Shown: positions 25,677-34,963, numbered from the stretch's first letter. The stretch is DNA of 64,000 nt from a candidate division Zixibacteria bacterium HGW-Zixibacteria-1 (GCA_002838945.1 PGXB01000002.1:213474-277473); one strand, 5' to 3'. Numbers and translations: made by a program. Notes: generated by a model not told the origin, from the letters alone.

Positions 25677-27083
25677 GTGAGTTCCCTCATTATAATCATC
25701 ATTGCTACTGTTGTCGTTGCCGCGGCAATAGTGCTAATTATTTTCAAGAACTATCGCAAGGTCGGCCCCAATGAGGTGCTGATTATTTCCGGAGGCAGAA
25801 AACGCACGATTACTCTGCCGGATGGGTCATCACGGCAGGTGGGATACCGGTTCCGTATCGGCGGCGGTACTTTTGTCAAGCCGTTTGTCGAGCAGGCACA
25901 GATTCTTCCCCTCGAAATCATCCCGATGGAAATAAAGGTTGATGATGCCATCTCGACCAACGGCATCCGTTCGACTGTAAAAGGGACCGCCGAAGTAAAA
26001 ATCGCCGGCGATGAAGCTTCGATCCATCTGGCTGCCGAACAGTTTCTTGGCAAACCTCTGCCTGACATCCGTGACGTCGCCCTGAGAACCCTGGAAGGTT
26101 CGACCCGCGCTTTGATCGGGACCATGAATCTCGAATCGATTAACAAAAACCGGAAAGACTTTGCCAAAGCGGTCTTTGACGATGTCGGCGCCTATTTCGC
26201 CAATATGGGCCTGAAATTGCTTTCCTTCAACCTGAAAGAGATCACCGACCCCTCGGGTTACCTGGAAGCGCTCGGACGTCCGAAAATCGTCCAGGCCAGA
26301 CGTGACGCCGAGGTGGCCGAGGCGGAAGCGGCTCGTGATGCCATCATTAAGTCGGCCGATGCCAAAAAAGAGGGAGATATCGCCAAGATCATAGCCGAGA
26401 CCAAAGTGGCCAACGCCAACCAGTCTTTTGAGCTTAATCGCGCCGAACTCCAGAAGGCTCTCAATTTCAAGAAAGCCGACGCTGATTTTGCCTATGAACT
26501 GCAGCGGCATAAATTGAATCAGGAATTAAAGGCCGAGGAAGCCAAGGTCAAGATCATCGAGAAAGATTCCGCCATCGCCTTGGAGAAAAAGGAAATCGCC
26601 CGGGTGGAGCAGGAACTCGAAGCCAAGGTCCGCAAGCCGGCCGAAGCCGAGCAGTTCCGTCTTGAAGCCGAGGCCAAAGGTATGGCCGAGGCCAAGCGTA
26701 TTCAGGGATTGATCGAAGCCGAACTGATCGAGAAGATCGGTCAGGCTGAAGCCGATTCCATGCGCCGCAAAGCGGAATCATACAATTCTTACTCTCAGCC
26801 GGCGGTGCTTCAGATGATCTTCGATAAATTGCCTGAACTGGCCCGCGAGATGGCTACGCCTCTTTCAAAAGTGGATAAAATTGTTATGGTCTCCAATGAC
26901 GGCAAAGTGGGATCATCAAAGATAACCGGCGAGGTGGCTTCGATGATGTCGCAATTGCCGACTGTGGTTAAGTCTCTCTCCGGATTCGACCTTGAAGATT
27001 GGCTGCAAAAGCTTTCGGAGAAGAAAAAGGAAGCGAAGACCGAGACCTCTCATAAATCGTCCTCGGCAGACGGCCAGAAATAA
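25677..27083 (+). CDS. Flotillin-like SPFH/band 7 membrane scaffold protein
   Basis: A 468-residue flotillin-type protein. An N-terminal membrane segment (LIIIIIATVVVAAAIVLIIF) is followed by the SPFH/PHB domain (PNEVLIISGG to ~residue 200, with LEGSTRALIGTMNLESI) and a long coiled coil rich in A-E-A repeats (~200-370). The C-terminal part, ending in polar EKKKEAKTETSHKSSS, is typical of bacterial flotillins that organise membrane microdomains. GTG start behind TAGGAGAG. Only 10 bases separate it from the aminotransferase fusion, so it heads what looks like an operon of flotillin, aminotransferase fusion, ndk and PEPCK-like gene. No NfeD partner is adjacent. Confidence 0.88.
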   Translation: MSSLIIIIIATVVVAAAIVLIIFKNYRKVGPNEVLIISGGRKRTITLPDGSSRQVGYRFRIGGGTFVKPFVEQAQILPLEIIPMEIKVDDAISTNGIRSTVKGTAEVKIAGDEASIHLAAEQFLGKPLPDIRDVALRTLEGSTRALIGTMNLESINKNRKDFAKAVFDDVGAYFANMGLKLLSFNLKEITDPSGYLEALGRPKIVQARRDAEVAEAEAARDAIIKSADAKKEGDIAKIIAETKVANANQSFELNRAELQKALNFKKADADFAYELQRHKLNQELKAEEAKVKIIEKDSAIALEKKEIARVEQELEAKVRKPAEAEQFRLEAEAKGMAEAKRIQGLIEAELIEKIGQAEADSMRRKAESYNSYSQPAVLQMIFDKLPELAREMATPLSKVDKIVMVSNDGKVGSSKITGEVASMMSQLPTVVKSLSGFDLEDWLQKLSEKKKEAKTETSHKSSSADGQK

Positions 27084-27093
27084 GGGGTAAGCG

Positions 27094-29436
27094 ATGATTT
27101 CCAATAGAATCGGACGTCTGGAGCTTTCCCCGACTCTGCGCATCAATGCCAAGGCCAAGGCAATGAAGGCCGAGGGCATTGATGTCATTGATTTCTCCGT
27201 CGGGGAGCCCGACTTTCCCACACCGGCCGATATAAAAGAAGCCGGCAAAAAGGCAATCGACGATAACTTTACCAAATATACCGCCAATGATGGTATCCCG
27301 GAATTGAAGTCGGCTATTCGCGCCCGGCTCAAAGAGGACCACGGCCTTGAATATGCCAACAATGAAATAATCGTTTCGTCCGGCGCCAAACAGGGTCTCT
27401 ATAATCTGTTCATGGCGATTCTTAACCGTGATGAGGAAGTGATTATCCCGGCGCCGTACTGGGTTTCCTACCCCCAGCAGGTGCTCATGGTTAAGGGAAA
27501 ACCGGTCATTGTGCAGACCAAAGAAGAGAACGGCTTCCGTCTCACTGCCGACGAATTAAAAGCCAATCTCAATTTTAATACCAAGGCAATCATTATTAAT
27601 AATCCAAGCAATCCGACCGGCGCCGCCTACACCCGGGAACAGCTGATGGAGATTTGTGAAATTGCGGCCGAGGAAGGATTGATTATTGTCGCCGATGAAA
27701 TTTATGAGAAGGTTATCTATGACGGGTACCGTTTCACATCGGTGGCCTCACTGAGCGATAAAATAAAAGCCAAGACAGTTCTTATCAATGGTGTTTCCAA
27801 ATCATATTCCATGACCGGCTGGCGTATCGGGTATGCTATCGGCCCGCGCGAATTGATCTCGGCGATGGGCATCATCCAGTCGCATACGACCTCGAACGCC
27901 AATTCCATCGCCCAGAAAGCGGCCGCGGCCGCCCTGTCCGGCAACCAGTCGGAGATCAACCGGATGGTGGCCGAGTTCCAAACCCGGCGGAATTACATGA
28001 TGAGCAAACTGAATCGGATACCGAACATATCCTGCTATCAGCCTCAGGGCGCTTTCTATCTCTTCCCCAACACCTCGGCCTACTACAACACCGAATACGG
28101 CGGCATGAAAATCAGAAACTCGTACGGTCTGTCATATTACTTATTGAAAGAAGCGGCTGTGGCGCTGGTGCCCGGAAGCGCCTTCGGTGCCGACGATAAT
28201 ATCAGGCTGTCATATGCCACCTCGATGGACAAAATCGAAAAGGGAACCGATCGCATCATCGAAGCCATGCTGAAACTGAAGGAATCGCCGAAATACAAAC
28301 GGGTCGCTTTGCAGAATGTCATGACCTATCCCAAAGGGAATGTCGAGATAGATACAGCCGTATCCGTCGAGGAGCGTGATGCTCTGGTGCAGGAAGCCGA
28401 AGCCAATCTTCCCTTCGACCGCTACTTCGAATGGAATGCCAATATTAACGGCATTATCATTCAATTGCGGACCAACGTGCCACACCTCTATGATTTCTGG
28501 GTGGAGAACTGGTACCCGGCGCAGCTTGAATCCGACCTGGAACCCCACGGCATTATTTATGCCGTCGACGGCGTCCCCGGACGGACATCATATGGCTACT
28601 ATTGCCCGGAAATGAGAACCGCGATTTTGTTCAACACCAGTTATTACGGTCAGATCCGAAGCATCGCTCTGGGCATGGTGGCCCAGGCCAGCGAGCGGCT
28701 TCTCGATGTGCATGGTATTCGGGCGGCCGGCGTCGATTTCGGCGGCAAGGGCCTGCTCCTTGTGGGCGCCAAAGGCATGAAACGCGGCTCATCACTTTTA
28801 CGATTGCTCGAGGATGAAAAAGCCCGCTTCCTGACCAATGACTGGCTGTTCGTACGTTATCGCGGCAATGAAGCCATTGCCGATGCTCCCGAACGCAAAT
28901 TTTATTTTAAAACCGAGAGCGCCAAGAACTTTCCGCGGTATGCCCGAATCTTCGATCGCAGCAAATGCGAAAATGTCGTGACGACCCGGTCCGACTGGAC
29001 CAACATGAAAGAACTTGTTGATGAATGCCCTCTCGATCTGGGCGAGCCATACTGCTACTGGGGCAGCCTCGATTCGAGAGCGCTGGTCGATCCGGCCTGG
29101 ATCGGCGGCCCGCAAAAGTACATCAAACGCTCGCATCTGAAAACGGTCGCGTTGCTATGCTACGAGCCCAATACCCCGGCAGTGGAAAAACTGTCAGTGG
29201 AAGCCGCCCTCGATTATGTCACTCAGGGAAAATACCGCTCTGCTTCCGGAGCCGGCATGACACCATATAAAACGCAGCCGTTCTTCAATCCTTATATTCT
29301 GGGCACTTCGGTTGAGCAGGAAGATTTGCAGCGCCGCAATTTCCACCAGTTGTTCCGCGTAACAACGGCATACAAAGTGAATATAGCATCAATTCCGCCC
29401 GAGACGATTAAATCCCGTCTCCGGGAATTGGTTTAA
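27094..29436 (+). CDS. Aspartate-type aminotransferase fused to a divergent PEPCK/HprK-like domain
   Basis: Residues 1-~395 are a complete fold type I, class I/II PLP aminotransferase: GEPD (37-40), NNPSNPTG (169-176), DEIY (201-204), the PLP lysine K236 in NGVSKSYSMTGWRIGY and the carboxylate-binding R371. Stand-alone enzymes end there. Residues ~400-780 are an extra domain that I read as related to PEPCK/HPr-kinase folds. It has LLLVGAKGMKRGSS (555-567) where a P-loop belongs, FLTNDWLFVRY (579-589) at the Walker B place, and KFYFKTES (602-609), matching in order the PEPCK-like gene 0.4 kb downstream (GLSATGKST, QDDICFL, FNYFVKTD). The P-loop is degenerate. The fused domain may sense nucleotide or act as a kinase; unproven. 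Coupled by 11 bases to ndk. Confidence 0.8.
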   Translation: MISNRIGRLELSPTLRINAKAKAMKAEGIDVIDFSVGEPDFPTPADIKEAGKKAIDDNFTKYTANDGIPELKSAIRARLKEDHGLEYANNEIIVSSGAKQGLYNLFMAILNRDEEVIIPAPYWVSYPQQVLMVKGKPVIVQTKEENGFRLTADELKANLNFNTKAIIINNPSNPTGAAYTREQLMEICEIAAEEGLIIVADEIYEKVIYDGYRFTSVASLSDKIKAKTVLINGVSKSYSMTGWRIGYAIGPRELISAMGIIQSHTTSNANSIAQKAAAAALSGNQSEINRMVAEFQTRRNYMMSKLNRIPNISCYQPQGAFYLFPNTSAYYNTEYGGMKIRNSYGLSYYLLKEAAVALVPGSAFGADDNIRLSYATSMDKIEKGTDRIIEAMLKLKESPKYKRVALQNVMTYPKGNVEIDTAVSVEERDALVQEAEANLPFDRYFEWNANINGIIIQLRTNVPHLYDFWVENWYPAQLESDLEPHGIIYAVDGVPGRTSYGYYCPEMRTAILFNTSYYGQIRSIALGMVAQASERLLDVHGIRAAGVDFGGKGLLLVGAKGMKRGSSLLRLLEDEKARFLTNDWLFVRYRGNEAIADAPERKFYFKTESAKNFPRYARIFDRSKCENVVTTRSDWTNMKELVDECPLDLGEPYCYWGSLDSRALVDPAWIGGPQKYIKRSHLKTVALLCYEPNTPAVEKLSVEAALDYVTQGKYRSASGAGMTPYKTQPFFNPYILGTSVEQEDLQRRNFHQLFRVTTAYKVNIASIPPETIKSRLRELV

Positions 29437-29447
29437 AGGAGGTCAGG

Positions 29448-29873
29448 TTGGCTAATACACTCGGTATAATCAAACCGGACGGTGTCCGGCGCAAGCTGGT
29501 CGGGAAAATCATCAGCAAAATTGAAGGTGCCGGCCTGATCATTCGGGGAATGAAAGTCCTCAAAATCGACCGCGAGCAGGCGGAAAGATTCTACGCCGTC
29601 CACGAGAGCAGACCCTTCTATAAATCACTTGTGGAATTTATGACTTCCGGCCCGGTTGTAGTTATGGTAATCGGCGGACATGGCGCCATCGAGCACTGGC
29701 GCGATTTGATGGGCGCCACCGATCCGGCCAAAGCAAAATACAATACTATCCGCCGTGAATATGGCACCTCAATCGAGAAGAATGTTGTTCATGGTTCTGA
29801 CGGTGAAGCAACCGCCAAGATCGAAGTGGCCTTCTTCTTCGACCAAGACGAAATTTTGCCAAAGGGTGTTTAA
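29448..29873 (+). CDS. ndk: Nucleoside diphosphate kinase
   Basis: A 141-residue NDK, which moves the terminal phosphate between nucleoside triphosphates through a phosphohistidine. TLGIIKPDGVRRKLVGKII opens the fold and the active-site histidine is in NVVHGSDGEATAKIEVAFFF (near residue 117). Start is TTG, fixed by AAAGGAGGT six bases ahead. It lies 11 bases after the aminotransferase fusion and one base before the PEPCK-like gene; together they could balance GTP and ATP pools around a PEP-forming or nucleotide-using step, which is an inference from gene order. Confidence 0.95.
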   Translation: MANTLGIIKPDGVRRKLVGKIISKIEGAGLIIRGMKVLKIDREQAERFYAVHESRPFYKSLVEFMTSGPVVVMVIGGHGAIEHWRDLMGATDPAKAKYNTIRREYGTSIEKNVVHGSDGEATAKIEVAFFFDQDEILPKGV

Positions 29874-29874
29874 G

Positions 29875-31725
29875 ATGTCAGATTCGATTTATGATACCGG
29901 CACATATGCCCGATTCGCGCGGGATCTGCAGCGCCGTATCAACGGCCCGAATATCAAGGACATGAAACTTGAAGATCTACGCGAACCGGCCATCCATAGC
30001 GGGATGCAGACCAAATTCGGTTCCTGGGGGTGGCGTTCCGTCATTTCCAGCCGCATCGGTGAAAAAACGGTCTATCTCGGTTCGGAAAAGGTCCGCGAAC
30101 ACAGCCTGTCTGATAATAAGAAGAAAATAATCGAAAAGGCGCCGGAGGAACTTGAGAAGGTGCTTCATCTCATGGAGACTCTCCCCTTTGTCAGATTGCG
30201 GCGTCAGATGGGCAGCAATTCCGAATTTAATCCCAAGTGTAATTTGTACATGTCGGTGGCCGATCTGAAAAACCATCGGCAGGCACTTATGTGGGGACAT
30301 ACCATGGGCCCGGTAACCAAAGCGCCCGGCCCGGAATTCACACTTATTCATATTCCCGAGGAACATCAGATCCGCCAGCAGGTGTTGATGCTGCCCGACC
30401 ATAATATCACCGTCGTTCTAGGTTCCGACTATATGGGCGAGGACAAAAAGGGGTTCCTGCGCAACGGCATGCATGCCGCCGGTGACCTGGGCATGCTGGG
30501 TCTTCATGCCGGGACCAAGGTCGTAATTATCCGCGATGTCAAGACCAATAAGCTGAAAAAATATGGCGTCTTGCTCTTCGGGCTGTCGGCAACCGGCAAG
30601 AGTACCTGGTCCTGTCACCAGCTTGGTCTCGACTGGTTCAAAGGCGAGAGGACCATGGTTTGCCAGGATGATATCTGCTTTTTAAAAAATGACGGATCGG
30701 CATACGGCTCCGAGTTCAACTACTTCGTCAAAACCGATGTCGATAAAAAACTTCAGGAATCGATGTACAATGCGCTCGTCCATAAGAGTGCCATGTACGA
30801 AAATGTCATGATCAACGCCAACGGGCAGCCTGATTTTCTGGACGAAAACCTTTGCGGCAACGGCCGAGCGGTGATTATGCGCAAGCAGCTCAAAATCAAA
30901 CGCGGTCACTGGCCGTTCGCCATGAAAGATATCTGGTATCCCTCTCTTAACCTGCCGCCTATTGACGATCTCGACGGCATCGTCTTTGCCTTTATAACCC
31001 GGCGCAATACCATCATGACCTTTTCGCAGAGATTGACCCCCATCCAGGCGGCCCTCGCTTATTTGTGGGGTGAATCCAGTCATAGCTATGCCTCCAATCC
31101 GGCCAAAGCTGGCGAATCGGTCCGCACCGTCGGCACCGACCCGTTTATCGTCGGTTCGAGGGCGCAAAAGGTCAACTTTTTCTATAAGATAATCATGGAC
31201 TTGGCAGCCAACTACCCGGATAAAGTGGCTTTTTACCAGTACAACACCGGCGGCATGGGCGAGATTATCGAAATGCTCCCCGACGGCGGCAAGAAAATGG
31301 TCCGCAAAACCGAACGCGTCCCGATTGATACCATGGCTGCTATTCAGCGCGGTGACTTGCGCGGCACCAATGACTATGTTAACAGCTTCCTTGGTACCGA
31401 AGTTATCGTCAAGGCCGAGGGCACCGATCTGAGTGCTTATGACCCGAAGAAATACTACTCCCAGGACCAGATCGATAATTACCTGCGTGATCTGGTCGAC
31501 GGACGGCGCAAGTTTACCGAAAAAGTGGCTGAGGAAGGTTTAATGCCGGAGATTATTCGCGCGGCAGAGGAATCATACGGAATCGCCACGCCGAAAGAAA
31601 CCAAAGTATATATGTCGACCACGAAAAAAGAACCGCCTCCACCCAAAAAAGAAACCGCCGCAAAACTGACCGATTGGAAACCCAATCCGCGATTGGCCAG
31701 GGACCGCGGCTGGCGCTACGGATGA
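29875..31725 (+). CDS. Divergent ATP-type phosphoenolpyruvate carboxykinase-like protein
   Basis: A 616-residue protein related to ATP-dependent PEPCK, which converts oxaloacetate and ATP to PEP, CO2 and ADP. Marks in order: NITVVLGSDYMGEDKKG (~178-193), P-loop GLSATGKST (236-244), QDDICFL (264-270) at the kinase-2 position, MYENVMINANGQPDF and ENLCGNGRAV for the region LENV..DF..ENTRA of classical enzymes, and a conserved RLTPIQAALAYLWGESSHSY for LTPEQAMYHFLSGYT. The usual DDEH reads QDDI, so activity should not be assumed. A ~50-residue proline- and lysine-rich tail (EPPPPKKET) is extra. Start MSDSIYDTG at 29875 is one base after ndk and follows AAGGGTG. Confidence 0.75.
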   Translation: MSDSIYDTGTYARFARDLQRRINGPNIKDMKLEDLREPAIHSGMQTKFGSWGWRSVISSRIGEKTVYLGSEKVREHSLSDNKKKIIEKAPEELEKVLHLMETLPFVRLRRQMGSNSEFNPKCNLYMSVADLKNHRQALMWGHTMGPVTKAPGPEFTLIHIPEEHQIRQQVLMLPDHNITVVLGSDYMGEDKKGFLRNGMHAAGDLGMLGLHAGTKVVIIRDVKTNKLKKYGVLLFGLSATGKSTWSCHQLGLDWFKGERTMVCQDDICFLKNDGSAYGSEFNYFVKTDVDKKLQESMYNALVHKSAMYENVMINANGQPDFLDENLCGNGRAVIMRKQLKIKRGHWPFAMKDIWYPSLNLPPIDDLDGIVFAFITRRNTIMTFSQRLTPIQAALAYLWGESSHSYASNPAKAGESVRTVGTDPFIVGSRAQKVNFFYKIIMDLAANYPDKVAFYQYNTGGMGEIIEMLPDGGKKMVRKTERVPIDTMAAIQRGDLRGTNDYVNSFLGTEVIVKAEGTDLSAYDPKKYYSQDQIDNYLRDLVDGRRKFTEKVAEEGLMPEIIRAAEESYGIATPKETKVYMSTTKKEPPPPKKETAAKLTDWKPNPRLARDRGWRYG

Positions 31726-31759
31726 TGCCTGTTGCCGGTGAACTTTTTTCTGCTGTCGC

Positions 31760-31768
31760 TGTTATAAT
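31760..31768 (+). promoter_or_regulatory. Extended -10 promoter before the FmdB-like gene
   Basis: TGTTATAAT: perfect -10 with a TGn extension; no good -35 seen. Lies 40 bases before ATG 31809 and would transcribe the zinc-ribbon and FAD-oxidase genes. Confidence 0.45.
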
Positions 31769-31808
31769 GAATAGTTAATTATTTTGTAATTTATGGGGTT
31801 TTTTGAAT

Positions 31809-32096
31809 ATGCCTACTTATCAATATAGATGCACGGAATGTGAACACGAGTTTGAGAAATTTCAGCCGATCTCCGACGATCCTGTTTCGGTCTGCCCCGA
31901 GTGCAGCGGTTACACCGAGCGGATAATAACCGGCGGCGCGGGCTTCCTCCTCAAAGGCTCCGGCTTCTACTCGACTGATTATCGCAGCAATTCCTATAAA
32001 AAGGGCGAGCAGAAATATAAAACCGACGTTACGGCGCCGGCCAAAACTGAAAGTAAATCGGATTCTCCGGCCAAAAGCACTGAAAAAAAGGTCTGA
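31809..32096 (+). CDS. FmdB family zinc-ribbon protein
   Basis: A 95-residue protein starting MPTYQYRCTECEHEFEKFQ, with CxxC pairs CTEC (8-11) and CPEC (~30-33) forming a zinc ribbon, then a GAGFLLKGSGFYSTDYRS segment found throughout this family. The C-terminal third is a lysine/serine-rich, probably disordered tail. FmdB was named as a putative formamidase regulator, but the family's job is not settled. The next gene begins 5 bases on. Confidence 0.85.
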   Translation: MPTYQYRCTECEHEFEKFQPISDDPVSVCPECSGYTERIITGGAGFLLKGSGFYSTDYRSNSYKKGEQKYKTDVTAPAKTESKSDSPAKSTEKKV

Positions 32097-32101
32097 GATT
32101 T

Positions 32102-33457
32102 ATGCATAACTTTGACGGTCTCAGGAATAGGTTTGGCAAAAGACTTATTCTTGAGACCGATTCTTTTCCCGATTATTCCCGCGATGCTTCAGAAATTCGC
32201 GTCAAAGCTCCCGCCATAATTTTTCCGGATAATGAAACCGAAGTTGTTGAAATCATGAGTCTTTGCCGCGAAGGCGGGATTCCTGTCGTCTTTCGCGGGG
32301 CCGGAACCGGCTATACCGGCGGCGCCGTTCCGGTGCCCGATGGGCTGGTGCTTTCGCTGGAACATTTGAAGAAACTGGAGCTGGATCCAAAACAAAAACG
32401 GGCCTTCTGCGGCCCCGGCATTATTACCATCGATTTGATGAAGGCGGCGGAAAAACATAATCTTTTTTATCCGCCCGACCCGGCCAGCTATGATGAATCG
32501 ACCCTGGGCGGCAATGTCGCCGAATGCGCCGGCGGGCTGCATTGCAAAAAGTATGGCGTTACCAAGGATTATATCATCGGCCTCAGGGCGGTTACAATAG
32601 ATGGAAAAATTATCGAAACCGGCGTCTATTCTAATGGCGATATCTTTGATTTATCAGGAATCATTATTGGTTCCGAGGGGCTTTTGGCTGCCGTCACCGA
32701 GATTGCTGCCCGACTGATCGAACTTCCCACTTTCGGCCCAACCATTCTGGCCGCCTTCGGCGATCCCGAAGATGCTGCGCAAACCGTTGCCGAAATCACC
32801 AGATGCGGCATCGTGCCATCGGTAATGGAATACATGGATGGCGATTCGGTGGCCTGCTCGAATGATTATGAGAAATCGATTGAAATCGATAATGCCGCCG
32901 CGATTTTGCTGTTTGAAACATCGGGGGATAAATGTCTGTCGGAGGCGGAGCAAATTGAAGATATCTGCCGCCGGTTCAGAGTTATATTTTTGACCAGAGA
33001 AAACAATCGAGGAAAAGCGGAAAAGCTCTGGAAAATCAGGCGGAATTTGTCCAAAGCCGTCAAAGAAGCGGCCCGCCACAAAATATCGGAAGATGTCTGT
33101 GTGCCGCCCTCGAAGCTGCCGGAACTTGTTCACTTTGTGGCCCAACTCAATGAAAAATCACCGATACGCATAAATTCTTATGGTCATGCCGGCGACGGCA
33201 ACCTTCATGTGAATTTCCTGGCCCAAAGCGATGACAATCATGAGTTGGCCCTGATCGATGAAGGAATAAAACAGCTTTTCGATAAAACACTCCGACTTGG
33301 CGGAACCCTGACCGGAGAACATGGCATCGGTTTGACGAAAAGGGATTTCCTGCATCTCGAATTCGACGAGCCGACTCTCGACCACATGAAAAAGATTAGA
33401 AATGCCTTCGATCCCTACCATCTGCTGAATCCGGGGAAATTATTTTCAAATTCGTAA
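32102..33457 (+). CDS. FAD-linked oxidase, GlcD/D-lactate dehydrogenase type
   Basis: A 451-residue flavoprotein of the VAO/PCMH family. The FAD-binding half shows VVFRGAGTGYTGGAVPVPDGLVLS and FYPPDPASYDESTLGGNVAECAGG; the C-terminal cap has INSYGHAGDGNLHVNFL and GTLTGEHGIGLTKRDFL with FDPYHLLNPGKLF at the end. Enzymes of this shape oxidise D-lactate, glycolate or other 2-hydroxyacids and pass electrons on. No GlcF-like Fe-S subunit is beside it, unlike the fused protein at 41.9-44.6 kb. Substrate unknown. Confidence 0.85.
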   Translation: MHNFDGLRNRFGKRLILETDSFPDYSRDASEIRVKAPAIIFPDNETEVVEIMSLCREGGIPVVFRGAGTGYTGGAVPVPDGLVLSLEHLKKLELDPKQKRAFCGPGIITIDLMKAAEKHNLFYPPDPASYDESTLGGNVAECAGGLHCKKYGVTKDYIIGLRAVTIDGKIIETGVYSNGDIFDLSGIIIGSEGLLAAVTEIAARLIELPTFGPTILAAFGDPEDAAQTVAEITRCGIVPSVMEYMDGDSVACSNDYEKSIEIDNAAAILLFETSGDKCLSEAEQIEDICRRFRVIFLTRENNRGKAEKLWKIRRNLSKAVKEAARHKISEDVCVPPSKLPELVHFVAQLNEKSPIRINSYGHAGDGNLHVNFLAQSDDNHELALIDEGIKQLFDKTLRLGGTLTGEHGIGLTKRDFLHLEFDEPTLDHMKKIRNAFDPYHLLNPGKLFSNS

Positions 33458-33553
33458 TTAATACCTCGCTGCTCGCAATTATATAATCAGAACCCATTTC
33501 CAAAAAAATATTGAATAAAAGTGAAAAAATTCACGAAATCGCTTGGAGAACTA

Positions 33554-33582
33554 TTGACAAGTCGCGGCAAATAATTTAATAT
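33554..33582 (+). promoter_or_regulatory. Promoter of citrate synthase
   Basis: TTGACA (33554-33559), 17-bp spacer, TAATAT (33577-33582), then a ~80-base leader to ATG 33669. The rest of the 211-base gap after the FAD oxidase shows nothing else. Confidence 0.65.
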
Positions 33583-33668
33583 GTCATTTCAATAATATGG
33601 GGATGTGTAACAAGTGAATCTGTCGATCATCAAAATCAATCTTTATAAATCAAAATAGGAGTATATTG

Positions 33669-34943
33669 ATGGCCACATTACAAAACAAACTTGCCAAGAT
33701 GATTCCTCAGTTGCGAGATGAACTGAAAGAACTTGGCAAATTACACGGAGACAAGAAGATCTCCGACGTGACCGTGGGCCAGGCATACGGTGGTATGCGC
33801 GGCGTGAAGGCCATGATCTGTGACACTTCGGTCGTTTATCCGGACAAAGGTCTGATTATTCGCGGAATCCCGATTATGGATTTGCGGGATAAACTGCCCG
33901 AGGAAATTTTCTATCTGCTGTGCACCGGAGAACTTCCCGACAAAACCGCTCTCAAGGCTCTGCAGAAAGAATACGCCGAAAGATCAAAAGTTCCGACCTA
34001 TGTTTGGAAAGTCCTTGAAGCGATGCCCAAGGATTCGCATCCGATGGCTATGCTAAATACCGCTATCCTGGTCATGCAGCGCGAATCCGAATTCAAAAAA
34101 GCATACGACAAGGGTATGGCCAAAACCGATTACTGGAAACCGATGTTGGAAGATTCCCTGAATCTCCTGGCCAAGCTGCCCGGAATCGCCGCCGGCGTTT
34201 ACCGTATGCGTTTCAACAAGGGCAACAGAATCGCCTACAAAAAAGACCTCGACTGGGGCGCCAATTATGCCAACATGCTCGGCATCAAGGACAAATCGGG
34301 CGTCTTCACCAAGCTGATTCAACTGTACCTGACCCTGCATTGCGACCATGAAGGCGGCAATGTCAGTGCCTTCAGTTGTCATACTGTCGGTTCGGCCCTG
34401 TCCGATGCCTATTATGCCGTTTCAGCAGGTCTGAACGGATTGGCCGGCCCTCTGCACGGTTTGGCCAATCAGGAATGTCTCGGCTGGGTTCTGGATACCA
34501 TGAAAAAATTCAATGGTGTTCCGTCCGACGAGCAGATTGACAAATACGCATGGGAAACCCTGAATGGCGGCAAAGTTATTCCGGGATACGGCCATGCCGT
34601 TCTCCGCGTGACTGACCCGAGATTCAGCGCCTTCCTGGCCTTCGGTAAAGAAAACCTGCCGGAAAGCCCGGTCTTCCAGACGGTTGCCAAAGTTTATGAC
34701 ATCGTTCCGGAAGTTCTCAAGAAGCACGGCAAGGCCAAGAATCCGTGGCCCAATGTCGATGCCGGTTCCGGCGCTCTGCTGTATCATTTCGGCTTGACCG
34801 AATTCCCTTACTACACTGTCCTCTTCTCGGTTTCGCGTGCCATGGGTATGCTGTCACAGTTGATTATCAACCGTGCCGTCGGCACCGCCATCACTCGTCC
34901 GAAATCAGTCAGCACCGAGTGGATCAAGCAGAATATTCAGTAA
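33669..34943 (+). CDS. gltA: Citrate synthase, long type resembling mitochondrial enzymes
   Basis: A 424-residue citrate synthase condensing oxaloacetate and acetyl-CoA. Catalytic pieces: LYLTLHCDHEGGNVSAFSCHTVGSAL (first His region), GLAGPLHGLANQECLGW (second His), VIPGYGHAVLRVTDPR (third His and oxaloacetate Arg), and NVDAGSGALLYHFGL with the catalytic Asp. The long N-terminus (KKISDVTVGQAYGGMRGVKAMICDTS) and these motifs are like eukaryotic type I dimers rather than E. coli GltA. ATG 33669 is preceded by TAGGAG. Monocistronic, with its own promoter and a strong terminator. Confidence 0.94.
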   Translation: MATLQNKLAKMIPQLRDELKELGKLHGDKKISDVTVGQAYGGMRGVKAMICDTSVVYPDKGLIIRGIPIMDLRDKLPEEIFYLLCTGELPDKTALKALQKEYAERSKVPTYVWKVLEAMPKDSHPMAMLNTAILVMQRESEFKKAYDKGMAKTDYWKPMLEDSLNLLAKLPGIAAGVYRMRFNKGNRIAYKKDLDWGANYANMLGIKDKSGVFTKLIQLYLTLHCDHEGGNVSAFSCHTVGSALSDAYYAVSAGLNGLAGPLHGLANQECLGWVLDTMKKFNGVPSDEQIDKYAWETLNGGKVIPGYGHAVLRVTDPRFSAFLAFGKENLPESPVFQTVAKVYDIVPEVLKKHGKAKNPWPNVDAGSGALLYHFGLTEFPYYTVLFSVSRAMGMLSQLIINRAVGTAITRPKSVSTEWIKQNIQ

Positions 34944-34963
34944 GATTATTTCTTATTGATTTG

